Source of the DNA: G965216255 sp965216255
Lineage (GTDB): Bacteria; Bacteroidota; Rhodothermia; Rhodothermales; Bin80
Direction: 5' to 3'
Assembly (NCBI GenBank): GCA_965216255.1
Contig: OZ244148.1
Coordinates: forward strand, 3,410,001 to 3,474,000
Length of the DNA stretch: 64,000 nucleotides
In this document: piece after piece, positions 55,067 through 64,000 of the stretch
Numbering within the stretch: position 1 is the stretch's first letter
Layout: the number at the start of each line of letters is the position of its first letter
Notes under the pieces: generated by a model
What the model was told of the DNA's origin: nothing
The model's input: the letters and a program-made list of their open reading frames with translations, nothing else
Database searches by the model: none
Position numbers and translations under genes: made by a program

Positions 55067-55571
55067 CGTTGATCACGCGCAGCACTGGCAGGCGATGTTT
55101 TCCTGAAGATAAGCGCCTCTGAGGCGCGTGAGTGTGCCGTGATGGAGGGGATTCACCCTAGTGGATCGCTGTTACGGTTTTTCGTTTCGGCACCGGCGTC
55201 GTATCTGGTGTCCGTGCTCGAGTGGGCCAGAGCATGACAGTTCCTCGTGCTGCGCCGCATACCGACACATCTCATAAAGCGGGTCCAGGAACCGTTGTCC
55301 CACCGCTGGCAGGCACACCGATAAGTCGTTCTTCCTTTGGCAGAAGGCCCGCATAGACCAAGATTTTGCAATGCTGCGGGGCACCGGCCACCTTGACTCA
55401 ATAGACCGCACTGCAGGTGTGATCCTGCCCGGGGCGCTGAAACGTTCTCCACCTGCATGGCAAGGGGGCACCGGGCGCTTACGGCAAAATCGTAAGTCTA
55501 CACGACGACGTGGTGGTAGGGCTAGCCCTGCCGGGCACTCATGAAGGTAGTACCTGCGTAGCCACCCAGTC
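55067..55571. other. Stretch without gene, ending in an orphan IS66-like terminus
   Basis: No recognised protein; frames on the minus strand (55153-55471) are not family-like. At 55482, read on the minus strand, GTAAGCGCCCGGTGCC resembles the IS66 ends at 1946 and 4419 (13 of 16 with the former). No partner end or transposase lies nearby, so this may be the edge of a deleted IS66 element. Confidence 0.45.
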
Positions 55572-56393
55572 TCACTCGGATAGCGGAAAAATCACCATCG
55601 TATTGGTATATCCCGCAAAAATTCCCAGGCCCCCTTCCACGTTAGAATACACCCGTGTCGGCTCAACAAACGGACCGGAAGCAAACCGCTGCTGCACCAA
55701 GGTCCGCTGGTATTCAACGTAATTCTCACTAAGAGAAGAAAGCAGCAGAAGCAGTTCATCCCTGCCCGCCGCATCTGACAAAGATACCCTGACCGTTCCT
55801 GTCCATGAGAATTCTTTTCCGTCAAACAATCGATCCGTTACTTTGGGCGCTTGGCAAGTGTCGTCGCTACTCTCGAATGTCAGCTCGGCGTGAAGCGCTT
55901 CATTGTACCCGCAATACCATCCGCGGTCAACGGTTTCAATGCTCTGGAGCGTGTACACGCTGTCTGCGGAATTCAAGTCTGTTCGTTGATTGCGTCTGTA
56001 GCGATATACGCCCAGCCGGTAGAAATTCTTTCCCGGTGGGTCAGCCAAGCGAATCTCGAGCCGATACTTGCCATCACGAATAAGGCCATATCCCACCTCT
56101 TCCTGGAGCTCGATGGAAGAATAGGTAATCGGAGTCGGTACCGGTGCGTGGGAAACCGCTCGCAAGCCGGTTTCACCTGGCACATCGACCCGTAGCGTGT
56201 ACAGTGTTCCGTAAAGTGGATACGAATCGGTGGCAGAGACGTATCTGCCCTGGCCCCGGTAGCGCAATGTCTCAATTCTGCTGGAGCCCGTGAATATCAT
56301 TACGGTAGCTCCATCCACATATTGTGTCCTGGCATCTTCCCTGACGCTAATGCCAAGACTGCGGTGCAATTCAACCGACCAAGTGCTATCTGG
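55572..56393 (-). pseudogene. DUF4249 lipoprotein gene, 3' segment
   Basis: From the target duplicate CTATCTGG (56386-56393) the frame runs DSTWSVELHRSLGISVRED, VDGATVMIFTGSS, RYRGQGRYVSATDSYPLYGT, LYTLRVDVPGETGLRAVSHA, NFYRLGVYRYRR and closes with EPTRVYSNVEGGLGIFAGYT, the DUF4249 hallmark. Joined to 58178-58299 it gives an unbroken 311-aa lipoprotein. DUF4249 proteins are surface partners of TonB receptors in Bacteroidota; their ligands are mostly unknown. Confidence 0.88.
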
Positions 56394-58177
56394 TGATTGA
56401 CCGAATACTCTCTTTTTTCGGCCTCGAATGCACAGGCACGGTTGTTTTTTGAGTTCGTTGACGGTCCGCTTCGAGTGTTTCGGCCATGCTGGCGTCTCTT
56501 GCGTGCGCGCACGGACAGTTTGCGGCTCGAAGGGCGTTGTGTTCCTATCGGGAGGGCATACGTGTCCCTTGGGGACTGCGATTGGGACCTTTCTACGAGG
56601 TGGTAGCGGGCCTACGCCGCGCGCTTTCGCCGACGCCTCATTCGTGCCCGTTCCTGGGCGCGCACCAGGCAACCCAGCCGGTGCACGTCGACCGCCAACA
56701 CCGACAGGCTCACCATCAGCGCGAAGTTCTCCGGACTCTTCTGCCGCACCAGCGCACCGCCCCGAAGTCCGAAATTGGCCAGACACGACTCGACGGCCGG
56801 GTGCTGCCGCCGCGCTGCCTTGAACGCAGGCGCGCGCTCCCGCGCACGCTCCGCCAGAGAAAGCTTGCCCTTCTTCGGAAGCGCATTGAGCGCCAGCCGA
56901 GCATCCAATGCTTCTCGATTCTTCAAGCTATGAAAGCCCCGGTCAAAACTGCACGCATTGAACTCTGGAAAAGCCGCCTGCACCGCGTCAATGATCGCTA
57001 CCGCCACCTCAACATCTGATGTGTCCCACAGGATGTGATAAGCCAAAATGAACCGGTGCTCATCTTCTACCAGTGCGACCGGAAGGCCCAGCTCCGCCAG
57101 CACGCCCGCCTTGCCTTTGCTGATCCAACGCGTATGTGGCTTGTGGATGGAAAACACTTTCTGCGCATGTGGAATCTGCTTGCCCAAGAGGATGCGACGC
57201 CGGATTTGATCCACCAACAAGTCCACATAGTGCAAGTAATACGCGATATCCGCTCGCGCCGCCTCCGATTTCTGCGCCGTGGCCAAGGCATTTAACAGCG
57301 TACGGGCACGTGCTGCAGTCTGTGTGCACTGGCGCAAGTACGCCTGCACTCCTTTCGGATTCTGCCGGTAGCGCGGGGCCGTCCGCACCCGGATGAAGGC
57401 CTGGTATACCTTCCGCGTGCGATACGCATGCTTGCGCCAGCCCGGAAGAGCGAATACCGCAGCCGAGCGTGCACTCACACGTATTAAACCACGAACCGCA
57501 TCCCAGCACAGACCCACATCGGTGGGATAGTGCACATGCGTCTTAACCACCCTGGAATCGCAGCGACCGCCTAGCGCGGCCCCAGACTGTTTTCCAGCCA
57601 CCTTGTGCCCCGTCTGCACTATCAATTGGGTCACCTTCTGCACCAGCTTCGGCGTCAAAAGCTGCACGTTGTCCACCAGCCGCTGTCTGCTGTACTTCAC
57701 CGCGTCAAAGGCGGCGTCTCCGTGCCCCAAGAGCTCCCGCAGCAAGAGATCGTTGTTGGCCCGGTACAACAAAGCATCGTAGTCCAGATCCAGGCACTGC
57801 TTGACTATCGCAAACACGATGACGCGCCATAGATCCATGCCCGGTCGTCCGACATCTTTACGTTTACCCGGCTGAAAGTGCGCCTCCAGAATCGTGAACA
57901 AGGCCGCACGGGATTCCGCCGTGCAGTAGACGCACTGCAGACCCTTGAGCACCGCACTCATGTCGTCGCGCATTCTCGGGTCTATGGCAATCTCCTCAAT
58001 CGGCGTACTGTCGAGTGCACGGCACTCTGGGACAATCTTGCGCATGGTTTCCCTGGCGAATGTGAGCTGTTTTGCGCTCTTAAACGCCCAAATCGGCTAT
58101 ACGTCCCTCAGATTCACCGCCAATTGCAAGATATAACCGATTGTTTATTGAAGATTTAAAGTATTTTCGTACAAGCA
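56394..58177. mobile_element. ISNCY-like (ISDol1-type) element inserted in DUF4249 gene
   Basis: 1,784 bp with ends TGATTGACCGAATA (56394) and, inverted, TGCTTGTACGAAAA (58177), sharing TGnTTGnnCGAAnA. Identical 8-bp duplicates CTATCTGG lie at 56386-56393 and 58178-58185. Removing element plus one duplicate restores the host frame exactly. The ends resemble those of the dead relative at 43138. Confidence 0.87.
56612..58045 (-). CDS. ISNCY-family (ISDol1-like) transposase
   Basis: 477 aa, intact. IEEIAIDPRMRDDMSAVLKG near the start, GRPGMDLWRVIVFAIVKQ, a middle helical region, then VFSIHKPHTRWISKGKAGVL, LVEDEHRFILAYHILWDTSD, CSFDRGFHSLKNREALDARL, LPKKGKLSLAERARER and the closing RRQHPAVESCLANFGLRGG and LSVLAVDVHRLG. 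This order matches ISNCY transposases of the ISDol1 group, with acidic residues of a DDE-type site. Basic tail RARMRRRRKRAA. Only the family name is by memory; transposase function is clear. Confidence 0.88.
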   Translation of the reverse strand: MRKIVPECRALDSTPIEEIAIDPRMRDDMSAVLKGLQCVYCTAESRAALFTILEAHFQPGKRKDVGRPGMDLWRVIVFAIVKQCLDLDYDALLYRANNDLLLRELLGHGDAAFDAVKYSRQRLVDNVQLLTPKLVQKVTQLIVQTGHKVAGKQSGAALGGRCDSRVVKTHVHYPTDVGLCWDAVRGLIRVSARSAAVFALPGWRKHAYRTRKVYQAFIRVRTAPRYRQNPKGVQAYLRQCTQTAARARTLLNALATAQKSEAARADIAYYLHYVDLLVDQIRRRILLGKQIPHAQKVFSIHKPHTRWISKGKAGVLAELGLPVALVEDEHRFILAYHILWDTSDVEVAVAIIDAVQAAFPEFNACSFDRGFHSLKNREALDARLALNALPKKGKLSLAERARERAPAFKAARRQHPAVESCLANFGLRGGALVRQKSPENFALMVSLSVLAVDVHRLGCLVRAQERARMRRRRKRAA

Positions 58178-58299
58178 CTATCTGGAGTGAAATGACTCGT
58201 GACTACAAGTTCCGGAGTGTATTCCGGCGCCTCAACATTGACGATGGCTTCGCAGCCCAGGCAAACCAGAAAGGACAGTCCTGCTATTTGCTGCCTCAT
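58178..58299 (-). pseudogene. DUF4249 lipoprotein gene, 5' segment
   Basis: ATG at 58297-58299 begins MRQQIAGLSFLVCLGC, a lipoprotein signal with probable acylated Cys16, then EAIVNVEAPEYTPELVVTSH and FTPD up to the target duplicate. It starts 12 bp after the stop of the TonB receptor, so the two form an operon. The first 41 codons only; the rest is beyond the inserted element. Confidence 0.85.
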
Positions 58300-58311
58300 C
58301 GCTGCCCCACT

Positions 58312-59882
58312 TCAGTATTCAAGTCGATACGTTACAAAGGGCAGAACAGGAAACACAATGGTTTCCTTGAAGACCACGTACTGCTCTTCGTAATCCTCTC
58401 CCCTTACAACCGAGGCATCAAGGATAAACGGGTTCTTCCTGTTGTACGCGTTGTATATCCCAAACGACCATATTCGCTTGGCCCGAAGGCCATTTCGGCG
58501 CAAGTGGACTGCCATGTCAAGTCTGTGATAGGCTTCCATGCGTGAAGCATTGCGTGGGCCATACACGCGCAATGTGTGTGGACCGTTGTCCAGATACCCC
58601 GACCTACTGTCTCCACCTGGATCATGCCCCAGACCATAGAAGTGTCCGATCGGCAACCAAATGGCCTGTCCAGTGCCATACACCCACGTTCCCGCAATTT
58701 CGACGGACTCATTCAAGTGCCAACCAACGACCAGAGACACGTCATGCAAGCGATCATAACGGAAGGGATACCCAATTCCGTTATTCAGTCCGGCAAACTT
58801 GCGCCTCGTTTTGGTCAGGCTGTACCCCGCCCACCCTGTAATTCGGCCCGAGGTCTTTTGGGCAAATAGCTCACCGCCGTATGCCCATCCCTCCCCGCGC
58901 TCGACCCTGTCCTGCCATGAACCGACTTCCGCCCCGAAATAATTGGTGCCCGCTTTATACTCTATCAGGTTCTGCATGCTCTTGACATAGCTTTCCAGCA
59001 CAATCTCGTAGTTTCCATCACGGAGCGTTCGGGCCAGCCCCAGGGCGACCTGCTTGGCCTGCTGAGGACGCACGATGTCCGTTGCAGGCACCCACAAATC
59101 CATGGGAAGTGAAAGGCCACTGCTCGCCGTCAACAGGTGGATGTACTGCTGCATGGACGCGAACGACAGCTTGAGCGCGGTGGATGGGTGCAATTGCCAC
59201 CAAAAACTGACTCGCGGCTGCACCGAGTTGTAGTGCCGCCCGGCTACCAGAAAGCTCGAAGCGTGCACTCCTGCATTAACTTTCAACTGAGGAGAAAGCC
59301 GTACCTCGTCCTCCGCGTAGACACGAAATTCCGTGCTTCTGGTCAGGGCTGACGGGGTATAAGTGGTATCAAGCGGCATGATTTCCTGCCCCCTGTCCGC
59401 TGTTCCGAGAAGGCTCCCGTATGAAAGGCGTGCACCGTGCCGCTGATACCGAAGCGCAGATAATGACTGGGCTGCGGTATGAATTCGAAGTCCACACGCC
59501 CAATACCGTCCGTTATACCCGAGAGAAAACTCGAGTAGTAATATGCTGAAGCACTGGCCGGTCCACTTACCGGCACCAACGTTTCTTCGGAGCTAAGCCG
59601 CAACCGGTAGCGGGTATAACCCACGAGCATATTGAAAAAGAGCCGCGGGCCCAGGATTCGATTCCAGCGGCCGGTAGCAGTCATATTTCGCCAGCCCAAA
59701 TTCTGATCTTTGTTCGTGTTCGTTGCGCCGCCGGCGCCTCCGCGGCGCCGCGAGTATGCACGGTCATGGCCGGCATAAAAACTCAGATATGCCCGATCAC
59801 GATCAGACAGGACATAATTCGTCTTAGCGTTGAAGTCGTAGAAATAGTAGCCAGCTTTCCTGTCCTTTTTTAAAAAGGGCCC
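58312..59882 (-). pseudogene. TonB-dependent receptor, barrel part, frameshifted
   Basis: From the IS30 end: FLKKDRKAGYYFYDFNAKTN, YLSFYAGHDRAYSRRRGG, LGPRLFFNMLVGYTRYRLRL and GIGRVDFEFIPQPSHYLRFG in one frame, which breaks near 59380. Another frame continues TRSTEFRVYAEDEVRLSPQL, NSVQPRVSFWWQLHPSTALK, YEIVLESYVKSMQNLIEYKA, WAYGGELFAQKTSGRITGWA, DMAVHLRRNG and ends FVTYRLEY, a typical terminal beta-strand. Alternating strand pattern of a 22-stranded outer membrane barrel. Confidence 0.88.
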
Positions 59883-61276
59883 ATTTAACAACGAAGTGCA
59901 ACACTTGATTTGGATGACAGCGCGCTAGCAAGCGCGTATTCATCACGCTGATTACATGTGAGCGAGATGATGCCGGTACGCTCCGTTAAGACATCATTGG
60001 AGGGTATCAAATGGCGACGGGCTATCATCATCTTTCCTATGAGGAAAGGTGCCAGATTCACGCATTGAGGAAGCGAGCTGATTCGCTGCGCGAGATTGCG
60101 CGACAGTTGGGTCGCTCGCCATCGACGATCAGCCGGGAGTTGCATCGCAACAGCGGAGGTAGGGGCTACCGGTATCAACAGGCTACCCGCTTGGCCAGCG
60201 GGCGGCGGAGGAAGGCATCGTTGCGTCCACGGAAGATGACTGAAGCGATGTGGTCTCTTGTGCGTGAGAAGCTCGCCCTGCACTGGAGTCCAGAGCAGGT
60301 CTCGGGTCGACTTCGTCGTGATGGTGTCGTTTCGGTAAGCACCACATGGATTTACAGGCATAGCTGGGCGGACCGAGCGGCTGGCGGATCGTTGTACAAG
60401 CTGCTGCGTCGCCGTGGTAAGCGGTACAACAGGCGTAACAAGAGCGGTGCTGGGCGCGGCCTGATACCGCACCGTGTAGACATCAGCGAACGTGATCCCA
60501 TTGTAGAGCAGAAGACGCGGATAGGCGACTGGGAGGTTGATACGATCATCGGGGCGAAACAACAGGGAGCACTGGTATCCATGGTCGATCGCGCCTCGAA
60601 ATTCACGTTTCTTGAGCACGTTGCGTCAAAGGCTGCGATCGGGGTCCGCCATGCGATCATAGGTTGTCTCAGTCCGGTAAAGGACCGGGTACTTACTATC
60701 ACGGCGGACAATGGCAAGGAGTTCGCTCATCATCGGCAGATCGCCAGCGCGCTTTCCGCATCGTTTTACTTTGCGAGGCCATACCACTCCTGGGAGCGTG
60801 GTCTGAACGAGCACACCAACGGCCTGGTGCGAGAGTACTTCCCGAAGGCAACCAACTTTCACACGGTTGAACCGGCAGCGGTGAGGCGGGTGCAAGCGCA
60901 ATTGAACAACCGTCCGCGCCGATGCTTGGCCTACCGCACGCCGGCGGAGGTTTTCCTTCCTGCACTAGAGGGCGTGGCAGCCTCCGCGTCCATGGTCTGA
61001 GTCGGGTCGTCGCCAGAAAGACCCATAGACCATTGTACCATGTTCGGGTGACATCATGCGTGCCTACACGCAGGGGAAGAGCCATGCTCGCCCGTCGGCA
61101 TTGGCTGCCTCAAAGGTCAAGGAGCGCGAATTTCTTCGGCCAGCAAGCAGCTTCTTCTCCGGTCGGGCTCCGCCCTCCCTCCGAAGAAGCTCGTTTTCCG
61201 CGTTGCCTGTGCTATCTTCTGTCTCTACTCAGGGGCATACTACCTTGTCTACAGTTGTTGCACTTCGGACTTTAAT
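59883..61276. mobile_element. IS30-family element inserted in TonB receptor gene
   Basis: About 1,394 bp. Left end ATTTAACAACGAAGTGCAACA (given here in two parts: ATTTAACAAC, GAAGTGCAACA) and inverted right end ATTAAAGTCC, GAAGTGCAACA agree in 17 of 21. Receptor sequence lies on both sides (YPFA before, FLKKDRK after). The short target duplication could not be fixed. One intact transposase, antisense to the receptor. Confidence 0.82.
60011..61000 (+). CDS. IS30 family transposase
   Basis: 329 aa. N-terminal helix-turn-helix HLSYEERCQIHALRKRADSL, REIARQLGRSPSTISRELHR. DDE domain: TRIGDWEVDTIIGAKQQGAL (first Asp), VLTITADNGKEFAHHRQIAS (second), ARPYHSWERGLNEHTNGLVR (Glu region), then QLNNRPRRCLAYRTPAEVF. 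This is the full IS30 signature and length. Intact. Confidence 0.96.
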   Translation: MATGYHHLSYEERCQIHALRKRADSLREIARQLGRSPSTISRELHRNSGGRGYRYQQATRLASGRRRKASLRPRKMTEAMWSLVREKLALHWSPEQVSGRLRRDGVVSVSTTWIYRHSWADRAAGGSLYKLLRRRGKRYNRRNKSGAGRGLIPHRVDISERDPIVEQKTRIGDWEVDTIIGAKQQGALVSMVDRASKFTFLEHVASKAAIGVRHAIIGCLSPVKDRVLTITADNGKEFAHHRQIASALSASFYFARPYHSWERGLNEHTNGLVREYFPKATNFHTVEPAAVRRVQAQLNNRPRRCLAYRTPAEVFLPALEGVAASASMV

Positions 61277-62266
61277 TGGCGAAGGGATAGACCAAGAGAT
61301 CAAGGTATGATCGCCTTGCGGCAACGAGAAAAGAAGCCCGATCCCTTTTTATTGGTCCTTCTACGGATATACTGGACGATACGAGACCGATGGATGCGGT
61401 CCCTTCAAATTCCTTAAGGTTGCCCTCCTTCATGGTCAAATCAATGACCGATGACAGCCGGCCACCATACCGGGCCGGAAATCCACCTTTGATCAATGTG
61501 ACATCCTTGATGGCATCTCCATTGAACACACTTAGAAAGCCGAACAGATGACTGGCGTTGTAGACCGTGACACCATCGAGCAACAAGAGGTTTTGATCCG
61601 GACTACCTCCTCTAACATACAATCCGCTCGTTGCCTCCGTGCCCGACTGAACGCCAGGAAGCAGTTGCAGCACCTTCAGAATATCTACCTCTCCCAAAAG
61701 CGCCGGCACAGCCCGAAGCTTCGCCACCGGTAACCTGATCGCATTATCTGAACAGCCTCAACGGGGGAGTCTCCGGTCTGCGCCACAACTTCAATCTCGT
61801 CGAGACCGAATGTCGCAGGCTGCAGCTCGACATTTAATCGAATGTCACCATCAAGCCTGACGTCCAGCAAGGCCGGTGCATAGCTGACATGCGAATAAAC
61901 CAGCGCAATGGAGTCAGCGTCCACCGTGAGACTAAAGAACCCGTACTGGTTCGTCGTAGTGCCAATCCTGTAATCAGGCGCGTAAACGGTGGCTCCAATC
62001 ACATTTTCTCCACTCTCCACGTCCACAACGTTGCCGCTGATGGTATGCGTAGGGCTACTCTGATCGGCAGCGCCTGCGTAGTCGATCCTCTCCGGTTGGA
62101 CAAACGAAGCACACATAACTTCGCAGCCATTCCAGCGATCTGCCGCGGCGATTTCCTGCGGTGCGTTCACCAACAGTAGGCAAAGCACGGCCGTCGGGGT
62201 CAAACGGTCAGCGTATCTGGATATCAAAGCGGCTCTTCCCCCAATTAGATGGGTGCAATGTTGCAT
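61277..62266 (-). pseudogene. TonB-dependent receptor, N-terminal part, frameshifted
   Basis: Signal peptide-like start, then HTISGNVVDVESGENVIGAT and YAPDYRIGTTTNQYGFFSLT, a carboxypeptidase-regulatory-like domain, and FGLDEIEVVAQTGDSPVEAV. A frameshift near 61725 follows. The plug domain continues in the next frame: ALLGEVDILKVLQLLPGVQS, SGLYVRGGSPDQNLLLLDGV, NASHLFGFLSVFNGDAIKDV, FPARYGGRLSSVIDLTMKEG and RRSYLDLLVYPFA up to the IS30 end. Such receptors import large ligands using TonB. With two frameshifts and IS30 it cannot work. Confidence 0.88.
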
Positions 62267-62391
62267 TCAACGGGAAACGATATGAGATGATGCGGATTCC
62301 TACCCGTTTCTTGTCTGTTTCAAGACCATCATCACGAAGGCGCACACGGTCTCTAGTATTAAGCTGATCCGGTGCACGTTGGCCCCTGCGC

Positions 62392-62423
62392 ATCACGAAC
62401 AATTGCGCACGAATATTCGTGAT
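62392..62423. promoter_or_regulatory. 8-bp inverted repeat between hsdR end and TonB receptor start
   Basis: ATCACGAA and TTCGTGAT, 16 bases apart. It sits 125 bp upstream of the receptor start and 47 bp after the hsdR-like stop on the same strand. It may be an operator for the receptor operon or a terminator; no T-tract. Confidence 0.35.
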
Positions 62424-62469
62424 ACCCTATTGAGGCAGTAAGCGATCAGCGGTCCTATTTCGAGGCTGC

Positions 62470-62578
62470 CTAACCAGCAGACAGCACCTCAGCCTGTTCA
62501 AGCACTGTTCTGGTTGCTTGCTCTTGTTTGTCCGGGGGGTAGCCGTGCTTCCGCAAGTGCCGCCTTGCCAAGCGCCGG
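62470..62578 (-). pseudogene. hsdR: Type I restriction enzyme R subunit (HsdR)-like, last codons
   Basis: The frame reads RRLARRHLRKHGYPPDKQEQ, ATRTVLEQAEVLSAG and stops at 62470. This resembles the C-terminal end of HsdR proteins (R-R-x-L-R-K-x-x-Y-P-P-D). The IS256 element cuts it 9 bases into this segment, and the main body would lie beyond the right window edge. Assignment rests on about 35 residues, so it is moderate. Confidence 0.55.
62570..62578. repeat. Left 9-bp target duplication of IS256 element
   Basis: AAGCGCCGG precedes the left inverted repeat; the same 9 bases occur at 63990-63998 after the right repeat. IS256 elements produce 8-9 bp duplications. Confidence 0.9.
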
Positions 62579-63989
62579 GAGAAACTGCCATATCTTGGGT
62601 CTGTAGAATGCCGCGGCATGGGATTGTGGAATTGTGGAATTAGAATTAGGCGGCTTGTTTGTCTACTTCTACGCTGTACTCTTGTGGGGTTGTTTCCAGC
62701 ACACGGATGAGCAGTTGCGATCCAGTCAGCCTCCGCCAGCGTTTCTCCGCTTCCCGGGTTAGTTTGTAAACCATCATCAGTGTCGCGTCCCGGCTGCCGC
62801 ATCCCTTGGTTTGCCGTGTACGTTTTCGTACGGTCGCAAACGTGGACTCAATGGGATTCGAAGTCCGAAGGTGAACCCAGTGTTCGGGCGGGAACTGGTA
62901 GAAGGTTAAGAGCTCCTCTTGATCCTTGCGCAGACAGGTGACGGCCTTCTCGTAGGCGCCTCCGAAGAGCTCCTCGAAGGTATCGAGTGCCTTCAGGGCA
63001 TCCTTCCTGGACGGTGCCGTATAGATGCCACGGAGTCTCTCTTTCGCAGCCCCCTGCAGCTTCTTGGGCAGCTTATTGAGCACGTTGGCTGTCTTGTGCA
63101 CCCAGCATCGCTGTTGTAGCGTGGAGGGATATACTTCTTCCAACGCAGCCCAGAAGCCCAGGCCTCCGTCTGCTGTGGCCGCCTTAGGCGCTACGTCCAA
63201 GCCTCGTTGTTTGATATCCAGCAATAACTCCTTCCAGGACAGCCTGCTTTCCCGCTCTCCGTCCAGAAGTCCTACGAGTTCTTTCCTTCCATCGGGTGTA
63301 ACTCCAATAATAACAAGCATACACGGGCGCTCATTTCCCATGCGGACATTGAAGTATAACCCGTCAGCCCAGAGGTAAACATACCGTTTGCCCGTCAAGT
63401 TCCGCTTATTCCATTGCCGGTATTCCTCCAGCCAAGCCCCCTTGAGTCGGCTGATTGACGATGGCGATAGGTTGCCAGCTTGCGGGCCAAGTATGGCCTC
63501 CAGGGCCAGAGCAAAGTCGTTGGTCGAAACTCCCCGCAGGTACAAGGCCGGAATGAGTGCATCTATCGACGGACTGCGGCGCATATAGCGCGGCAGTATG
63601 GCGCTGGTGAAGGTATGCCCTGTTCGAGGGTCACGGATATGGGGCCGCTGGATCGCTAGCGGGCCCGCACCCGTGAGGATTTCTCTCTGCGGATGGTGAC
63701 CATTGCGTTTGACGACTCGGTGGCCTTGCTCATTCCGCAGGTGTGCATGGGCATTCACGTAGTCGTCGGCTTCCCGCTCGAGCGCTGCCTGAAGCATGCG
63801 CCGGGCGGAGCTGCGCACCAGGTCATCCAGGGTGCTGAGTGCCTCCTCACGGGTAACCAGTGAGTGTACGTTGGATTCTGTTGAGTCTGTCATACGATGT
63901 AGTCCGGATATGCCCGTCTAGGGCGATTGATGGGTACTCCACAAAGATACGCCGCGGCATTCTACAGACCCAAGATATGGCAGTTTCTC
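62579..63989. mobile_element. IS256-family insertion sequence, complete
   Basis: 1,411 bp with 39-bp perfect terminal inverted repeats: outer bases GAGAAACTGCCATATCTTGG at 62579, inner end ...GAATGCCGCGGC at 62617, and their complement at 63951-63989. Flanked by 9-bp AAGCGCCGG duplicates. The perfect ends and intact transposase point to a recent, active element. Confidence 0.95.
62646..63893 (-). CDS. IS256 family transposase
   Basis: 415 aa. Mutator-type DDE enzyme: ALEREADDYVNAHAHLRNEQ, GHRVVKRNGHHPQREILTGA, LPRYMRRSPSIDALIPALYL, RGVSTNDFALALEAILG, YVYLWADGLYFNVRMGNE (first Asp), LVIIGVTPDGRKELVGLLDG, TADGGLGFWAALEEVYPSTL (second Asp) and QQRCWVHKTANVLNKLPK, then HLRTSNPIESTFATVRKRTR (Glu). 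Length and order are those of IS256/IS1164-like transposases. Intact. Confidence 0.96.
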   Translation of the reverse strand: MTDSTESNVHSLVTREEALSTLDDLVRSSARRMLQAALEREADDYVNAHAHLRNEQGHRVVKRNGHHPQREILTGAGPLAIQRPHIRDPRTGHTFTSAILPRYMRRSPSIDALIPALYLRGVSTNDFALALEAILGPQAGNLSPSSISRLKGAWLEEYRQWNKRNLTGKRYVYLWADGLYFNVRMGNERPCMLVIIGVTPDGRKELVGLLDGERESRLSWKELLLDIKQRGLDVAPKAATADGGLGFWAALEEVYPSTLQQRCWVHKTANVLNKLPKKLQGAAKERLRGIYTAPSRKDALKALDTFEELFGGAYEKAVTCLRKDQEELLTFYQFPPEHWVHLRTSNPIESTFATVRKRTRQTKGCGSRDATLMMVYKLTREAEKRWRRLTGSQLLIRVLETTPQEYSVEVDKQAA

Positions 63990-64000
63990 AAGCGCCGGAG

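Noticed and set aside
1..64000. CRISPR arrays, tRNA or rRNA genes, prophage structural genes
   Set aside because: No regularly spaced short repeats, cloverleaf-like sequences, rRNA segments or capsid/tail-type proteins were seen.

Overview
The window is a bacterial chromosome segment with roughly mid-50s % GC (estimated by eye) and a Bacteroidota/Rhodothermota-like gene repertoire. The taxonomic hints are: a TonB-dependent receptor with an N-terminal carboxypeptidase-regulatory-like domain followed by a DUF4249 lipoprotein, a three-gene squalene set (HpnC/HpnD/HpnE) of the kind used for hopanoids, a flotillin/NfeD pair, a PPi-type phosphofructokinase signature, and DUF2461 and DUF1835 families. 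A Rhodothermales-like lineage is my best inference; no rRNA or other decisive marker is present. The load of insertion sequences, nested introns and freshly broken genes is high, as in lineages with relaxed selection such as host-associated bacteria (inference).

Layout. 1-4925: a glycoside hydrolase family 3 gene split by a 3.2 kb IS66-type transposon that carries a HEPN-domain cargo gene. The 8-bp target duplication is intact and the gene reads in frame across the junction once the element is removed. 5.2-5.6 kb: decayed DUF4338 (DruA-like) gene. 6-18 kb: scattered metabolic and housekeeping genes (SGNH hydrolase, LarA-like racemase, radical SAM protein, alditol-oxidase-like flavoprotein, LexA, two SRPBCC proteins, DUF2461), a DUF1835 pseudogene and several empty stretches. 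18-25 kb: trans-sulfuration PLP enzyme, then hpnC-hpnD-hpnE on the minus strand, an IS3 remnant, and ispH. 25-35 kb: copper ATPase, DUF2231 membrane protein, ClpB and SMC.

35-42 kb, minus strand: a stress-type cluster of two secreted LTxxQ/CpxP-like proteins, an ECF sigma factor, a likely anti-sigma factor, a third CpxP-like protein, a MacA-like adaptor, a MacB-like permease without its ATPase, a small membrane protein and RidA; PPi-phosphofructokinase diverges from it. 43-45 kb: a dead ISNCY-like element. 45-49 kb: amt-PII, then nfeD-flotillin.

49-54.7 kb: a nested array of group II intron parts inserted between the left end and the orfA of an IS3-family element. It has a 596-bp tandem duplication of an intron 5' region, a 205-bp perfect repeat of an intron 3' end, at least five domain-V-like hairpins, a broken reverse transcriptase interrupted by an antisense gene, and an ORF-less intron. 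55.5-62.3 kb: a TonB receptor/DUF4249 lipoprotein operon broken by an ISNCY-like element (8-bp duplication, reading frame restored on removal) and by an IS30 element, with two frameshifts. 62.5-64 kb: an IS256-family element with 9-bp duplications inside what looks like the 3' end of a type I restriction hsdR gene.

The most unusual structures are the intron nest and the IS66 transposon with its HEPN cargo. All family assignments rest on reading motifs by eye.
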